Assembly: GCA_029817715.1 (NCBI GenBank)
Contig: JARUPY010000089.1
Span: forward strand, 1,736,001 to 1,800,000
Origin: Melastoma dodecandrum
Taxonomy: Eukaryota > Streptophyta > Magnoliopsida > Myrtales > Melastomataceae
Direction of reading: 5' to 3'
Length of the DNA: 64,000 nt
Positions within the stretch are counted from its first letter, which is position 1; each line of letters starts with the position of its first letter. Shown one piece after another: positions 26,517 to 37,895 of the stretch. The position numbers and the translations under genes were made by a program. Under the pieces are notes generated by a model. It was not told the DNA's origin and searched no databases. It saw only the letters and a list, made by a program, of their open reading frames with translations.

Positions 26517-28011
26517 TGTTGATATAATCTGGTTTTGATGATGACAAAGGTTATGTATTGCTAATGTGTTATTTAAGTGTACAGAAGAACAGGTCTTCGG
26601 GTGTAGAAGCTGGTCTCTGTCATTCGTGCAATACGTAAAAGAGTTATGTGGAGTACTTCAACAGGGGAAACGATCTAGCCATCAGAAATGGAGTTCTGAG
26701 GATAAGATCTACTATCGAATCCACTATCTCTGTTACAGAGATGAGCATCTGCGTCACAGTTGCTATAACTCTCCTTGCTGGAGTACTTGCTATGGTTTAC
26801 AGAATGGTATTTCTGTGAGTGACGATTTCCTTCTTGGAGATTGTCCTATATGCGAGCACGTGAGATATTTATCTCACACAGGATCACGTCTAGGTTCATC
26901 TTTGGACCTTAAGTTATTTGGAAATATTTATTTCATTAACTAACGTGATCTTATGTTTACATAATTTGGCAATGGCCTTATCAGGTTAAGATCTCCTTAT
27001 ATGGTGAGAATAATTCTACGAAGGGAATGTTTTCATATTATGGAAACTTATAATCCCAATGCCAAATTCGTATGAGAAAGAGTGCTGGTTCTGCTGTCGC
27101 AGCAAACAGCTTCTGAGCAGAAGTCGTTATCTCTTATTGAGCGATCACTTTGTTTTATTATTATCTAACGTAACTAAGGGTAATGCTTTATGCTTTTTGA
27201 AGTTTTCCCACATGATTAAATCATGGAGAATATGGCAAGTGAATCAATTAGCCGTTGGGATTGATTGGGAAACTTCGTTCTACGGACAAGCTTAAATGCA
27301 AGTGTGAAGCAACGATTCCAAGTCACCGTCCTACCAAAAGCTTACTAGAATCCTTGTGCCTTCACCGTTGCAAAAGCTGAGAGCGTCCGTCGTGCATTCA
27401 CCGAGCCGATCACCGCTGACAGGGAGCGTCTTCTGTAACTGCAGAGAGTTTGTGCTGTTATTGCTAATCTTGTCTTGTGCAGGTTGTTAGTCACACGGGT
27501 TGTGTGCAAGGGCAGGTTGTAGTCGTTAAGCCACGTTGGGCGGGTGGTAGCCGTCAAGCCACGTTTGGGCAGGTGGTAGCCGTTAAGCCACGTTGGGCAG
27601 GAGGTAGCCGTTAAGCCTCGTTGGGCAGGTGGTAGCCGTCAAGCCACATTGTGCTCAGTGAGGAGCCGGAGTCAGACACGTTGCGTACGGGTTGTGTTAG
27701 ACACGTGATAACGTGCAACTTGTTAGTCACATTACTAGCAGAAGTGTGCATCTGTAAAGTCCCACATTCCAATCATAGTGAATATGCCCTACTTGGGGTG
27801 AGAGCTGGGAGAGTGGACGTAGACATTGTTTGCCGAACCACTATAAATCTTTGTGTCTTACACAAAAGATAACTTGTCTCAGAACTGGGAATCTGTTTAT
27901 CAGATCCAGCCTCTGTGACCTAACAGAACCACGCTTCTGTGAGCGAAAAAGTGTCATAACTCTTACGGCACTAATTCAACCCCCCCTTCTTAGTGCAATC
28001 CTATACCAACA
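26517..28011. mobile_element. Solo LTR of a Ty1/copia (SIRE/Maximus-type) retrotransposon
   Basis: The block begins TGTTGATATAATCTGG and ends CTATACCAACA (TG..CA), 1,495 bases. It is flanked by a perfect 5-bp direct repeat TTTAG (26512-26516 and 28012-28016), the expected target-site duplication. The start resembles, and the pre-terminal ATTCAACCCCCCCTTCTTAGTG strongly resembles, LTRs of SIRE/Maximus copia elements (recalled). A TATA-like CTATAAATC is near 27840. No internal gag/pol follows on either side, so this is a solo LTR left by recombination. Short frames inside it are not genes. Confidence 0.88.
27510..27650. repeat. Five tandem 28-bp repeats inside the solo LTR
   Basis: The unit GGGCAGGTGGTAGCCGTTAA plus GCCACGTT occurs five times in a row with one to three changes per copy; one copy has an extra T. 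It lies upstream of the LTR TATA-like site and could be an enhancer array of the retrotransposon promoter. Confidence 0.88.
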
Positions 28012-28089
28012 TTTAGACAATGTAAAGATCACAATCCAAGTGATGAGTTGTGTAGGCATGAGCAGGAGACATAACATAACCCGAATACA

Positions 28090-29376
28090 TTATTTGCAAA
28101 GTGAGGCCAAGACCCGCCTTGGCGGGTCGAAAGACCTGCGAGAGTGGAGCACGGCCCAGTTGTCTAGCAGCATGACGTCGCCCTTCCTCCAAGGGATCGC
28201 CACACTTTCTTCCTCCAGAATGTTTAGGCAGTCGAGGACAGTTTGGGCAGGCAATGGCGTGCCATCACCAAACGTCACCGCCTTCTCTGGATCGTTCCTT
28301 GCATCCTTCCAGCCGGTGAAGGCAGCAACCATGCTGTTGAACCAGATCTTGCGGTTCCGTGTTTTGTCGAACTTGATTGCAGGGATTGGACCCATAATTG
28401 TCTTTGCTCCATCTTTCGTCCACTCCAGTTTCATCCCAAGCTGTGAGGCCCTGCGGCGAGTCCATTAGCGACTATGAGTTATAAGCAACATATCAGAAGT
28501 CCTCGGATCAAATTTTGAGCTTCTGGACAAAACCTTTTCTCAGCGATGGTCTTGTCGTCCGTCAAGAACGTGGACTTCCAACCACGGCCAATTGGTGATG
28601 AGGGGTCGTCATCCTCCCCAAGGACACGAATATAGAGCAGGCCCTGCTCCTCCAGCCGCTGGACGAAATCTGGATGCTTTTCCTTCATCCTATCATAGAT
28701 AACATGGCTAAGTACAATCGGGGTCTCTCCTCCGCTGCCGGGTTCAACTTCGCAGAAGAAGAACAGCTTCGCTGGGAACTCCGGAACCTGTTCATTCATC
28801 GAGGACACACGAATCCATTAAACAGCTACGCCCATCCCTTCATCAGACGAGGATGCGAATCAATTCAAAACATAAGGGAAGCCGCAAAACACTCCCCCCC
28901 GACGAAGCTCATTCACCAATTCACCCACCACATCCCAAATTCCTAATCCCAGCTAAAATAACAGGGTCCTGCAAAACATTCAATCCCAACAAAACCTGAG
29001 CCATCTCGTGGTGGAAGGGGATCTTCTGATCAGGCGGCGACTCGTTCGCCGTGAACACCCTCCCGACGACGTTACTCCGAGGGGCGGCCCCGCCGACATA
29101 CGGCAGCTCGGGGTACCCGAAAGCCTCGACCACATCGTTGAAGTCGGACGCGGAAGCCACGGGGAACCCCCTGAGCAGCAAGGCCCCGGACTCGTGCAGC
29201 AGGGACTCTAGGTACGGCTTCCGGTCCCGGATACCTGCAAGGAAGGCAGCGAGATCGAGGCCTCCGACGGCGGCCGGATTAGGGGAGACGACGGATGGGA
29301 ATGGGATCGGGTAGTGCTGCTTCTGGTAGGGAGGTCGCGTTTCCAGGAATATCCCTTCGCCTCCTTTCTCCGACAT
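28090..29376 (-). CDS. TauD/clavaminate synthase-like 2-oxoglutarate dioxygenase (At3g21360-like)
   Basis: Three exons on the minus strand, 28996-29376, 28534-28787 and 28090-28450, join in frame to 331 residues; the Arabidopsis relative has 330. Family blocks: YLESLLHESGALLLRGFPV, YVGGAAPRSNVVGRVFTANE, and the metal-binding HHEMAQ (the H..E/D of the Fe(II) site) at the end of exon 1. Exon 2 contains GGETPIVLSHVIYDRM, and exon 3 NWAVLHSRRSFDPPRRVLAS with the distal His and the 2-oxoglutarate-binding Arg. The enzyme uses Fe(II) and 2-oxoglutarate; the physiological substrate of the plant protein is not known to me. The 3' end lies only about 75 bases from the solo LTR, with no sign of disruption. 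Confidence 0.93.
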
Positions 29377-29692
29377 TATTGTTCTGTACGGCGTTCAGCG
29401 ACGGACGGAGAGACAGACAACGTTGTTACGGGCCATAGTTGTTAACCATAATCACATTGCTTACCAAAATTTCTTTAACACAAAATCACATGTTACCAAA
29501 GAGTTAATGAACCCCGTGATTATATTATATATATAAATACGTGCGACGTCGTTTCTACTGTTCCGGGGGACTGGAATTGCGTCCGGGTTCATCCTCGGAC
29601 TTTTCTCTAGTTGCAACTCTTTTGGACTTTTTTTTCTTTTGGCCGCAAGAATTAAAACGAAAGGCGTGGACATGTTTCCATTCCACTGCTTA
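29377..29692. other. Promoter region of the dioxygenase
   Basis: About 315 bases between the dioxygenase ATG and the stop of the upstream broken gene. TATATATAAATAC near 29528-29540, in either orientation, could be a TATA element. No gene. Confidence 0.45.
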
Positions 29693-31815
29693 CTAACAGC
29701 GACTGGCTGCCGGACAGAGAAGCCTCGTCGAGTCTCTATCCATGAATCCTCTTGCTTCGGAGCTGGCCGGGCTGGATCTGATGCCTTTTGGTATGTCGTA
29801 GGTGGACGCGGCTTCGAATTTCGTCCACAGCTCCCTCTTGAATGTGTTTTCTCCCAGAGGAGGTCTCCTCGGCCGGCTCCCCTCGGGGAGACTCCATACC
29901 AGAGTCTTCTCGATTAGCCGAGGGTTGTCGCCTAGAAACGGGAGGAATGGAGCGACTGAGTGAAGGATTCCAAGGTGGTGTCGTTATCATAATAGGCTGC
30001 CCACAATCGAAGATGAAGGAACACACATGGAACAGACAGGTAATAGCTGGAAGCTGTCGGAAGCGTTGTGCGGTGATCTCTCGGCCGGAGGCTCCATCAC
30101 GGAGCGAGTTTTCGGGGGAGAGAATGACCATTCTGGCGAAGGTTCTTCTTCTCTGTTTCCTTTGTTGATGCCTCTTCGTATCCCCAGTAGCTCCGGATAC
30201 TTCTGAGTCAGCACTTCTGAGGACCCCCCTCTTCATTTGATTCGGACAACGAATCGTCATATTTCCTCAAACCCAGAGGAAAGGGGGTTGCCTCACGATC
30301 CCTGGCGTCCTTCCAACAAGATGAATCCATTGACGGATCCAGCAACTTGCAGGACCTCGGGGGTGATACCTTGAAGCAAGGAGTTACCGCGACCATGGAA
30401 CATGGTTTCCTCAATACCGGTTTTGGGGAAGCGAAACTCTACTCTTCTCCCATGGCAGGGGGCTCGTCCTTGGTTGCAGTTTCATCGTTTCCCTCTTCTA
30501 ACAAGGTCAGTGAGAGCGGTGGAACTGCTGAGGAGACCGGTTTCGGGAAAGCTGGAGGGGGTGGTTTCCTGCATTTTGAGGTCAGAGCCTTCAACATCGG
30601 CAAGGGCATGAGCATAAACACTTGTCTCCCCCTTTCGATCGTGCATTCGGCACGCCATGATATCAGAGGAGACGGCGAGATCAGTGAATCGAATTTATCT
30701 TGCGCCGGACTGCAAACTGAAATCGCAGAAGAAGGTTCGGTCGGTTCCAAAGATTCCCGCAGGCAGGCCTATGCACTCTTTAATCTCGATAACCAGGGCT
30801 GCCAACCATAACTCACTCATAACACAGTTTCACTAGAGATTTTAATTTCACCGAGCTATAGTTGTTCTGCATGTATTACCTTCAGAGAAGACAGGATTTC
30901 GGACAAGAAAGCTGACAGTGCCTCGGCTTCTTCTTTCCCGCACTTGCTGATCATCTTGAGTTGAAATGCTTGAGCTACCAATTCATCAATCTGCAATAAC
31001 AGGTGTGGATCGACCTCTCTAAATCAGTAAAATGGAACCAGAAGGCTGGCAATAGATCATATCTCTCTAAAATCAACCAAACAAGATCATCCTCAATCAA
31101 AATCCAATCCAACTGCAAATCAATCTCATAAATAGTATACTCGATTAGTCCCCGCAATGGCAGAATCTAGAGGACTATGATGAAGTAACTGAATTCTTCA
31201 CCAGAAATGAAAACAAATTCACCACCATCGACGGAGCGCTAAAACTCCGGAATCAACACGACGAAGCCCATGTCAGTCTCCAATTCTTCAATCTTCAAAC
31301 AAAAAGCTAATCACCTACGAACCCGACAAACAAGACCAGAATTCCAAACAAAACAAAAAGCAAAACCCTAGACCCCAAAATCTCACTTGTCTTAAACTAA
31401 TAACCAAAGAAAAATCCAACCCCCTTTTTCACACAATCATCAGCAACGCCGCTGCCGCGAATGCTCAAACATCAGGTAAGCATTAGAACCCCATGAAATC
31501 CGTCACATTCCCTAAACCCAATCCACACGCACAAAAAATGACCCCCTTTACCTCCCCAACGACGCCGCCCAACTCTGACGTCACGAGCAGGAGTCGATCA
31601 ATGCCATCCCTCCACGTTGTCTGCTCCCCTTTAGCGGATCCCCTGTACGAGGCCGTCGAATCGGGGGCGCTATTCTTCCGGGGCTTCGATGGGGCGTCAG
31701 TCGAGGGGACGTGCTCACCGGAAACATGGATCTCCCTCAGGGGTTTTCTCCCTGACTTGGGTGGAGATCGAGATATATTCCTGTGCCTCTTCTTCTCCTC
31801 CTCTTTGAATTTCAT
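29693..31815 (-). pseudogene. Broken gene of an uncharacterised plant family (SPPK-x-C/R-x-LxxP repeats)
   Basis: Exons on the minus strand: 31552-31815 (start MKFKEEEKKRHRNISRSPPK), 30880-30990 (IDELVAQAFQLKMISK...), and a long third exon from 30768 down (ACLRESLEPTEPSSAISVCS). Downstream the frame carries SPSPLISWRAECTIERGRQV, SPPRSCKLLDPS, KYPELLGI, SPPKTRSVMEPP and, in the last stretch, GENTFKRELWTKFEAAS ending at 29693. I recall plant proteins with this order of motifs but no name or function. Two lesions: an in-frame TAG at 30439-30441 with clear coding on both sides, and one base missing from a G run (C6 on the plus strand, 30224-30229) needed to keep the frame into KYPELLG. An alternative acceptor giving a short PWLSRLKSA end was considered and rejected. 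It is probably a pseudogene, unless the lesions are sequence errors. Confidence 0.6.
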
Positions 31816-32172
31816 AGTAGCCGTTTGTTGTCGGAAAGGCGTAGGGGCTCTCTCCCTCCCTCCTTCTCGAACATTGTTAATTACCATTTGATTCTTCAAC
31901 TATGAGCTAATTGCTGAATTAGGTAACATTTTCTTTGATGTTTTCAGATTAGTCCATCCCTTGCCCAAATTAGTAACATTATTATTTCTCTCAACATTTA
32001 GAATATAATCTAACGCATGACATGACTATATTTTACTTGTTTACCAATTTTTTCTAATGAAAAAATGGTTACTACTCAGACCTCTACTCATACAAAATCC
32101 AATCACACCAACACAAAACTTAGTTTCCCCCCCCGGAAAAACTACCATTCGCCGCGGCATCCGGCCACCGCT
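31816..32172. other. Leader of the broken gene and 3' end of NADP-malic enzyme
   Basis: About 360 bases. Bases above 31815 are the likely 5' UTR of the minus-strand broken gene; bases below 32173 hold the 3' UTR of NADP-ME, also on the minus strand. No other gene. Confidence 0.45.
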
Positions 32173-35100
32173 TCACCTGTAATTCCGATAAGTAGGGCTG
32201 TACATGCAGCTCTCGGCGCACTTCACCAGGTCATCCGGTTGAGGCAGACGGGTCGCCAGTCCTGCAGCAATGACCCCACGGGGATTAGTTTGGCGGTGGC
32301 AGAAATATTGCATACGCGGTTGATTCTTGTTACCGAGTTCGTATGCTTTGGTGGCCACGCGTGCTGCGATGTTAGCTGATATCTTCCTGATGTTGGAGAA
32401 AGGAGGGTAGATTAGACCCTTTTTGAAATCCTCCCGGGCCACCTCCGCAGCTAGGGCCTCAGCTGTTCCACGTACAGAATGACGATGGTTCAAGGCTTAC
32501 GACGGATGTAAAATCTCCAGGCAGTTTTGCGGCGGAAGGGTACTTACATGCAGCGAGGAGCATGTCGTCATGAACACGGATCGCACCGGACATTATCAAG
32601 CCGAGGCCGAATCCAGGGAATATGTATGCGTTGTTGGCCTAAATGAGAAGCACGTGCATGTTTTCTTAAGGCTCGAAGTGCACTTGAAACTAAAGCTTTT
32701 CGAAAGTGATACCTGTCCTGGCACGAAAACCTTCCCCTCATACTCTACCGGAGCAAATGGGCTTCCACTTGCAAAGATAGCACGACCCTGCCGAAAAACA
32801 AGCAACAAAACACTAGAAATTATTTCTACTCGGGCCTGTAAAGAAAGCTGAAACATTCAAGAGAAATCACCTCGCTCCATCTATATGCTTCTTGAGCAGT
32901 GCACTCGGATTGCGAAGTCGGGTTCGATAGCGACAGGATGATGGGTTTCTGAAAGTATGAGGAATATGAGCAGCAGTCCCTCCATCCTTATCGACATTAC
33001 AAGGCAAAAACGAAAGCACAAAGTTGCAAGCTGCTGAGAAATTTTACCTCGTTCAAGGAGGCCATCATCTCTACCACTTCTTTAGTGAATGTTCTTCCCA
33101 CACCAGATGTGCCAATCAACACGGTCGGCTTAATAGCCTAATCAGCCAAGACCGAGCAATGGATTTTTCAACAAAAAGAATGCGACAAAAGATTAAAAAA
33201 AAAAACAAGGGAAACCTATCAGCATACTTTGACAGCATCCACGAGATCTCTGAGGGGTTCATGCTCGTGTGCCCAAGGCTTTTTGAAGTGCTGAAGACTC
33301 TCCTTTCGTGAACTTACAACTAATCCCTAAAAAATTATCACGAAAGCACACCTCGTCAGTTAGTGTTTCCTAAATTTTCCCCAGATTTATGCAATCGTTG
33401 TGCCTCAGCCTACCTTCGAGTCGACCAGCCATATGTTCTTGCGAGCCAAATCCAGAGGGACATTCGTCTGCATTGAGGGTAACACAACTTAGCAAGTTGA
33501 GTATTTGGGCAACATTTGTACGGACAAAGAGTTCATAAAGACGGGTCCAAACCTGCTTTGAAATTTCGAGGGCGATCAATTCAGCTATTCCAGTACCTGC
33601 CTGCAAAACCGATGAAAGGTATATTACCCCTTCTTTTCCAGCAGAACCGAAAACAAGGAGCAAAAGGACAGGATGATACAAACAGAAAGGGAATTTGCTA
33701 AAGTTTTTTCCTTAAGAGGAATCATCAGCTGACCTCTCCAGCTCCAAGGAAAAGATATCTATGATCAGCGAGACCGCCACCAACTAATTTCTGCGCTGCA
33801 ATGAGACCAGCCAGGACCACTGATGCTGTTCCCTACAAGAAAAAGAAAAGAAACATCAGATACAAAAATTCAATAACACAAGGGGTACCAATCTTTTTAC
33901 CTGAATATCGTCGTTGAAGACAAGGTGAGTTGTACCATATTTCTCAAGAAGATCAAATGCATTGTGGTTTGCGAAATCTTCAAACTACAAGTAAAAATGA
34001 TTCCCGTGCATTAGCCAAACAAAACCACGAGCAATACTTAACTACAACATCGTTATTCGCATTCTGTAGTGACCTGAATCAGGACCTTCTCCCCGTAATT
34101 CTGCTTAACGGCACACATAAATTCATGCAGAAGCTCGTCGTATTCCTAGAATGGAAGAAAGCTGCATCAGAGAAGAAAGGCCGACAAATATTTGTCAATC
34201 CACTTGACAAAAATTGCAAAAAGGCATGAACCTGTCCAGTAGCTCTTCTTTGCCTTAGTCCAATGTAGAACTCATCATTCAACAGTGACTCGTTGTTAGT
34301 TCCAACATCAATTGTTATGGGCAAGCACTATCAAGTGAAATGAAGTCACATGTCAAATTCAAATATCTTAAAAAATAATAATTTGACAAAGATAAAGCTG
34401 CCAGTGTAATAATTACTCACAGCAGATGGTCGAACTCCTCCCAGAGCTGTATACAATGAAAGCTTTCCCACAGGTATACCCATTCCCTGCAGTAACAAAT
34501 TCCCCCAGATACGCATCAGTCCTTTTCCTGCATGTCCTCATCCATTGGACGAATAGTTGAGATATGGTTTTACCTGGCAACCAAGATCACCTAGCCCCAG
34601 GATCCTCTCTCCATCCGTCACAACAATAACTTGGATATTCCGCTCTGGCCAGTTCTTCAGCACCTCAAGAATCCTCCCCCTTTCAGAAGAACCAAGACTA
34701 TCATGAAGATGCTCCTACAGATGTTAGAATGAAATGGAAAAATAAAATAAAATTTTGAATGGTTCATGCTCACTTTTCCTTCAAGCTAATGAAGAGACCT
34801 TGAGGACGCCTGAAGATGCTGCCATACTTTTGGCAAGCTTCACCAACGGTGGGAGTGTAAACAACAGGTAATAGCTCTTCCACGTTGTCGATCAGGAGCT
34901 TGTAGAATAGCCGTTCATTCATTTCCTACAAGAAAGCGGGAAAAGACAAAATATGAGCATGACAATAATAATAGGACCCCCATCGATACCAAATCCAAAT
35001 TCTTAAAACATGACTTAAAAGTGTTAAAATCACAAAAATTACTTGAAGGTCTGTCATGGCCATGTACTTCTGCAATGGGACCTGGTATTGACGGATGTTG

Positions 35101-36261
35101 TGCATCATCTTTTTCACCTGAAGCGGAGGAACATAGGTCTTGGATGTGAGATTCAATCAGGACTAAGAAAATTGTCCAGGACATTGTCGGGAGTCATGCG
35201 CAACCTGGAGTTCTTGAGAGACAACGGTGGGTGGGAGAAGACCACGAAGGTAATGCGCATCTCGCTCCTTGTCGTTGAAAGCAAGCCCCTTATTGTGGTG
35301 GGGATCACGCAACAGATTATAGCCACTGCAATTAGCAAAAAGCAAATGGAATCATAAACTCCGTATCGTCAGGCAACTCTTCCGAACAATCGAGGGCAGT
35401 CCCGGCAAGGGATCGTGTTAGAATATTTCAAAATTCACCCCAAAATCAAGAAGCAAAAACATATCCCAATCCCTCCCATAGACAAATATCTGGAACAAGC
35501 AAGAAATTTTTCAGAGCCGTCAGATTAACACGTCTTAGTTACACGCCGACATGTAATATATGGATCCTCGCCTAAGATCTGCATGACAAAAGTAAATTAG
35601 AACCCAAAAACAAAGGGTAGGAGAAACTCCATCTCACCTTGCGACAGAAACTGACCAGGGAGTTACAAGCTGGTCCTCGGTGGCAGTATCCTCCCCATAA
35701 ACATCCTTAACGCCACCACCAACAGTCGTATCCATTTCGACATTGACCGTGGCTGGACTCCCATTCCCAAACTGCATTTCCTTAAACGCAGTCTCCACCA
35801 CAACACTGGTATCACCGCTCTTGGCAGCCCTGGGTCGCGTAGAAAGCGAGCCTGTCACCCTCACATAAGCAGCAGGCAACCCGTGCCTCTGAACGGCGGT
35901 CCTCAAGCCATTGATCCCTGAATTGCTCTGCAACCGAACAATGAAAACACAACACATCCCATAAGCAAGATATTTCGATCCTTCAGATTCGCAATCAACA
36001 AGGTCGCTCCATGATAAGTTAACCGCCTGGGCATGCTTCCCGAACAGTAACAACAACAATAGGAGAGAAGAAATGGTAAGCGGAGGATTGGATCAAATCC
36101 CCAGGAAAACGGCCAAAGGTTGGAACTTGAAGCGCGAAACGTACACGGGAAGCTAGAAATCAGAAATGGGGAATCACAAAATCCCAGAAACTTGAAAAAG
36201 AAAAAAAAAGAAAGAGGAGAGCAGACGTTACCAGGAAGCAGGTGCGGTTCAACGACAGCAT
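32173..36261 (-). CDS. NADP-ME: Plastidic NADP-dependent malic enzyme
   Basis: Twenty exons on the minus strand from 36261 down to 32173, all joining in frame, give 647 residues. The enzyme oxidatively decarboxylates malate with NADP to pyruvate, CO2 and NADPH. The first exon (36232-36261) is only ten codons, [10 protein letters not shown]. The next (35638-35927) continues a Ser/Arg-rich, acid-poor N-terminus typical of a chloroplast transit peptide, which is why I call it plastidic. Core motifs: [49 protein letters not shown], the metal-site FNDDIQGTASVV, the NADP-binding [35 protein letters not shown] and AIFASGSPF. It ends [14 protein letters not shown]. Other exons: 35205-35325, 35043-35117, 34774-34925, 34574-34679, 34421-34486, 34232-34327, 34074-34145, 33901-33984, 33734-33832, 33553-33600, 33414-33467, 33228-33326, 33048-33137, 32871-32948, 32713-32787, 32548-32638, 32334-32462, 32173-32261. 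No lesion. Confidence 0.96.
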
Positions 36262-37895
36262 GGCGGATAACAAATCAAGCTGAAGAATGCCACTTCCGTT
36301 TTCTCGTATTATTACAATTATCTACTCACACCAACAACAACAAGGTGGTCTGATTCTTGAGATCGATTTTGGAGTGGAGGAGAGGAAAGGGCGGAAGAAA
36401 AATGGGTGAAGAAGAGAAATGTGTGTGGGTTGGGGTGGGGGGGGGTGGGGAGGCGTCGGCGTCGCCAGTCGGAAGCAAGCGACGGATCTCCCGGGCTTCT
36501 TGTAATAAGAAAATGTTGTCTTTGCCCCTTTCCCACCTTTAGGATTCTGCTGAAATTTTAAATCAAATTTAAAACACAAAGTTTTGTTCATAAAAATTCA
36601 TCCCATTTGTCTGTCCATGACTCTTTTTCATTTCCTTTCTTTACTCTTTGCAGATAGTTGAAATTGTTAAGACGAATTTTCCCAGAAAACACTTGCCCGA
36701 CTCTTTCGGGAACTATTCACCTCACTTATTCACCTCTTTCGCGAAGAGTTTGATAGTGGCTGGTCTTGGGTTGTCTTAGTGACACATTATTTTCTCATCA
36801 AAGGGAAAATTATTGGGGAGAATTTGGTTGAAGGTTGAGAACACATCCACGTAACGTGATATGTCCCTCCCCAAAATGGATTCCAAACTTGGTGGTGAGA
36901 AAGTTTCCATGGATTCATTCCCACCCCCCACCCCATGGACCATATCAAATATATGGGATGGAATTTCATAATTGGGAAAATTATCAAGTGGATGGGCAGA
37001 TGGTACACACCCACAAACCATATGCCCCCCCCACCCGGCCATATGATCCACTCAGCCCTTGTCAATTTCAATATGATTGTTGAAATAATCTTGTAGTTTA
37101 TATCAATTCCTCGGTGATGATTTGACGCATACGTGTTGATCCCAGAATCACGTGGAGGTCGGCAAACCACCAAAATGCTTCAAACTTATCATCCACCCAC
37201 CACCCACTGATTTGATTTGTCTTCCCTAGTAAACCACAGATCTGAATGTTTCTTTTTGCTAAGAAAGTCCCTACTTTCATAATAAGCCTCAGAGAAGTCC
37301 GCAGAGCACGCCAGCGAACACGGCCCGGGCTGCCGGCAGTGGATTCCCGCTGGAAGTTTCCTTCCAAACCAGACCGTTTTCCCAGGTTCCCAACCTCAAA
37401 CCGAACCCCACCTGCAAATAATCTCAACTCGATCCACATTACACCTCTGAACCAGGAAAATCTCCATCTTGTCAACAAACCTGATTCATGCCAAAACCTC
37501 GAATCATGGCAGAGAGGAATGAATGATTCTAAGGCAGGTAGGTAAGAAACCAGGAATGTGAGGGCGGCCTCTCCTTCAGTTCATACTATGACCGTAAGCC
37601 TACACACCATGGGGAAGAAACACAGAAACAATCTCTCATCCAGCAGGCAGACACCCACCAAAAGAGAATAAAGGCGAGCAGCAGAAAAAAAACAAACCAT
37701 TATTGCGAAAATGGTTGCCACCATCCTTTTTCGCCTATACAATTACATAGACATGGTTGAACCCATTTTTCAGTAGGTATGCGACTCAATACAATTTGAC
37801 AGCACAGGGGAAAAACAAGGACAGTTCAACAACCTTGGTACCTGTCCCAGTGACTCAGGTTTTCTTGGCAGAGCCAGGGTAAGAATACAAACCGG
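36262..37895. other. Promoter of NADP-malic enzyme and 3' region of the MLK gene
   Basis: About 1.6 kb without a gene. Bases 36262-36420 are likely NADP-ME 5' UTR. A G-rich run is at 36424-36455. The rest holds promoter-like sequence and the 3' UTR of the upstream kinase gene on the same strand. Frames such as those at 36787-37173 are uneven in composition and not gene-like. Confidence 0.5.

Noticed and set aside
26566..27295. Open frames of 78-125 codons downstream of the LYK3 relict
   Set aside because: They lie inside the solo LTR defined by TG..CA ends and TTTAG duplication; no retroviral or host domain is seen.
27510..27650. Possible CRISPR-like array of 28-bp repeats
   Set aside because: Units are directly adjacent with no spacers and lie in a plant LTR; this is a tandem repeat.
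30769..30798. Short alternative last exon ending PWLSRLKSA for the broken gene
   Set aside because: An acceptor at 30769/30768 (CATAG) gives a much longer frame with motifs in the expected order, so PWLSRLKSA is intronic.
30347..30811. 154-codon plus-strand frame with gene-like length
   Set aside because: It lies opposite exon 3 of the minus-strand broken gene, whose reverse frame matches family motifs (SPSPLISWRAECTIERGRQV, SPPRSCKLLDP).
36787..37173. 128-codon minus-strand frame in the NADP-ME upstream region
   Set aside because: Biased to Trp/Gly/Met from simple sequence, no family resemblance, and it sits in a promoter region.
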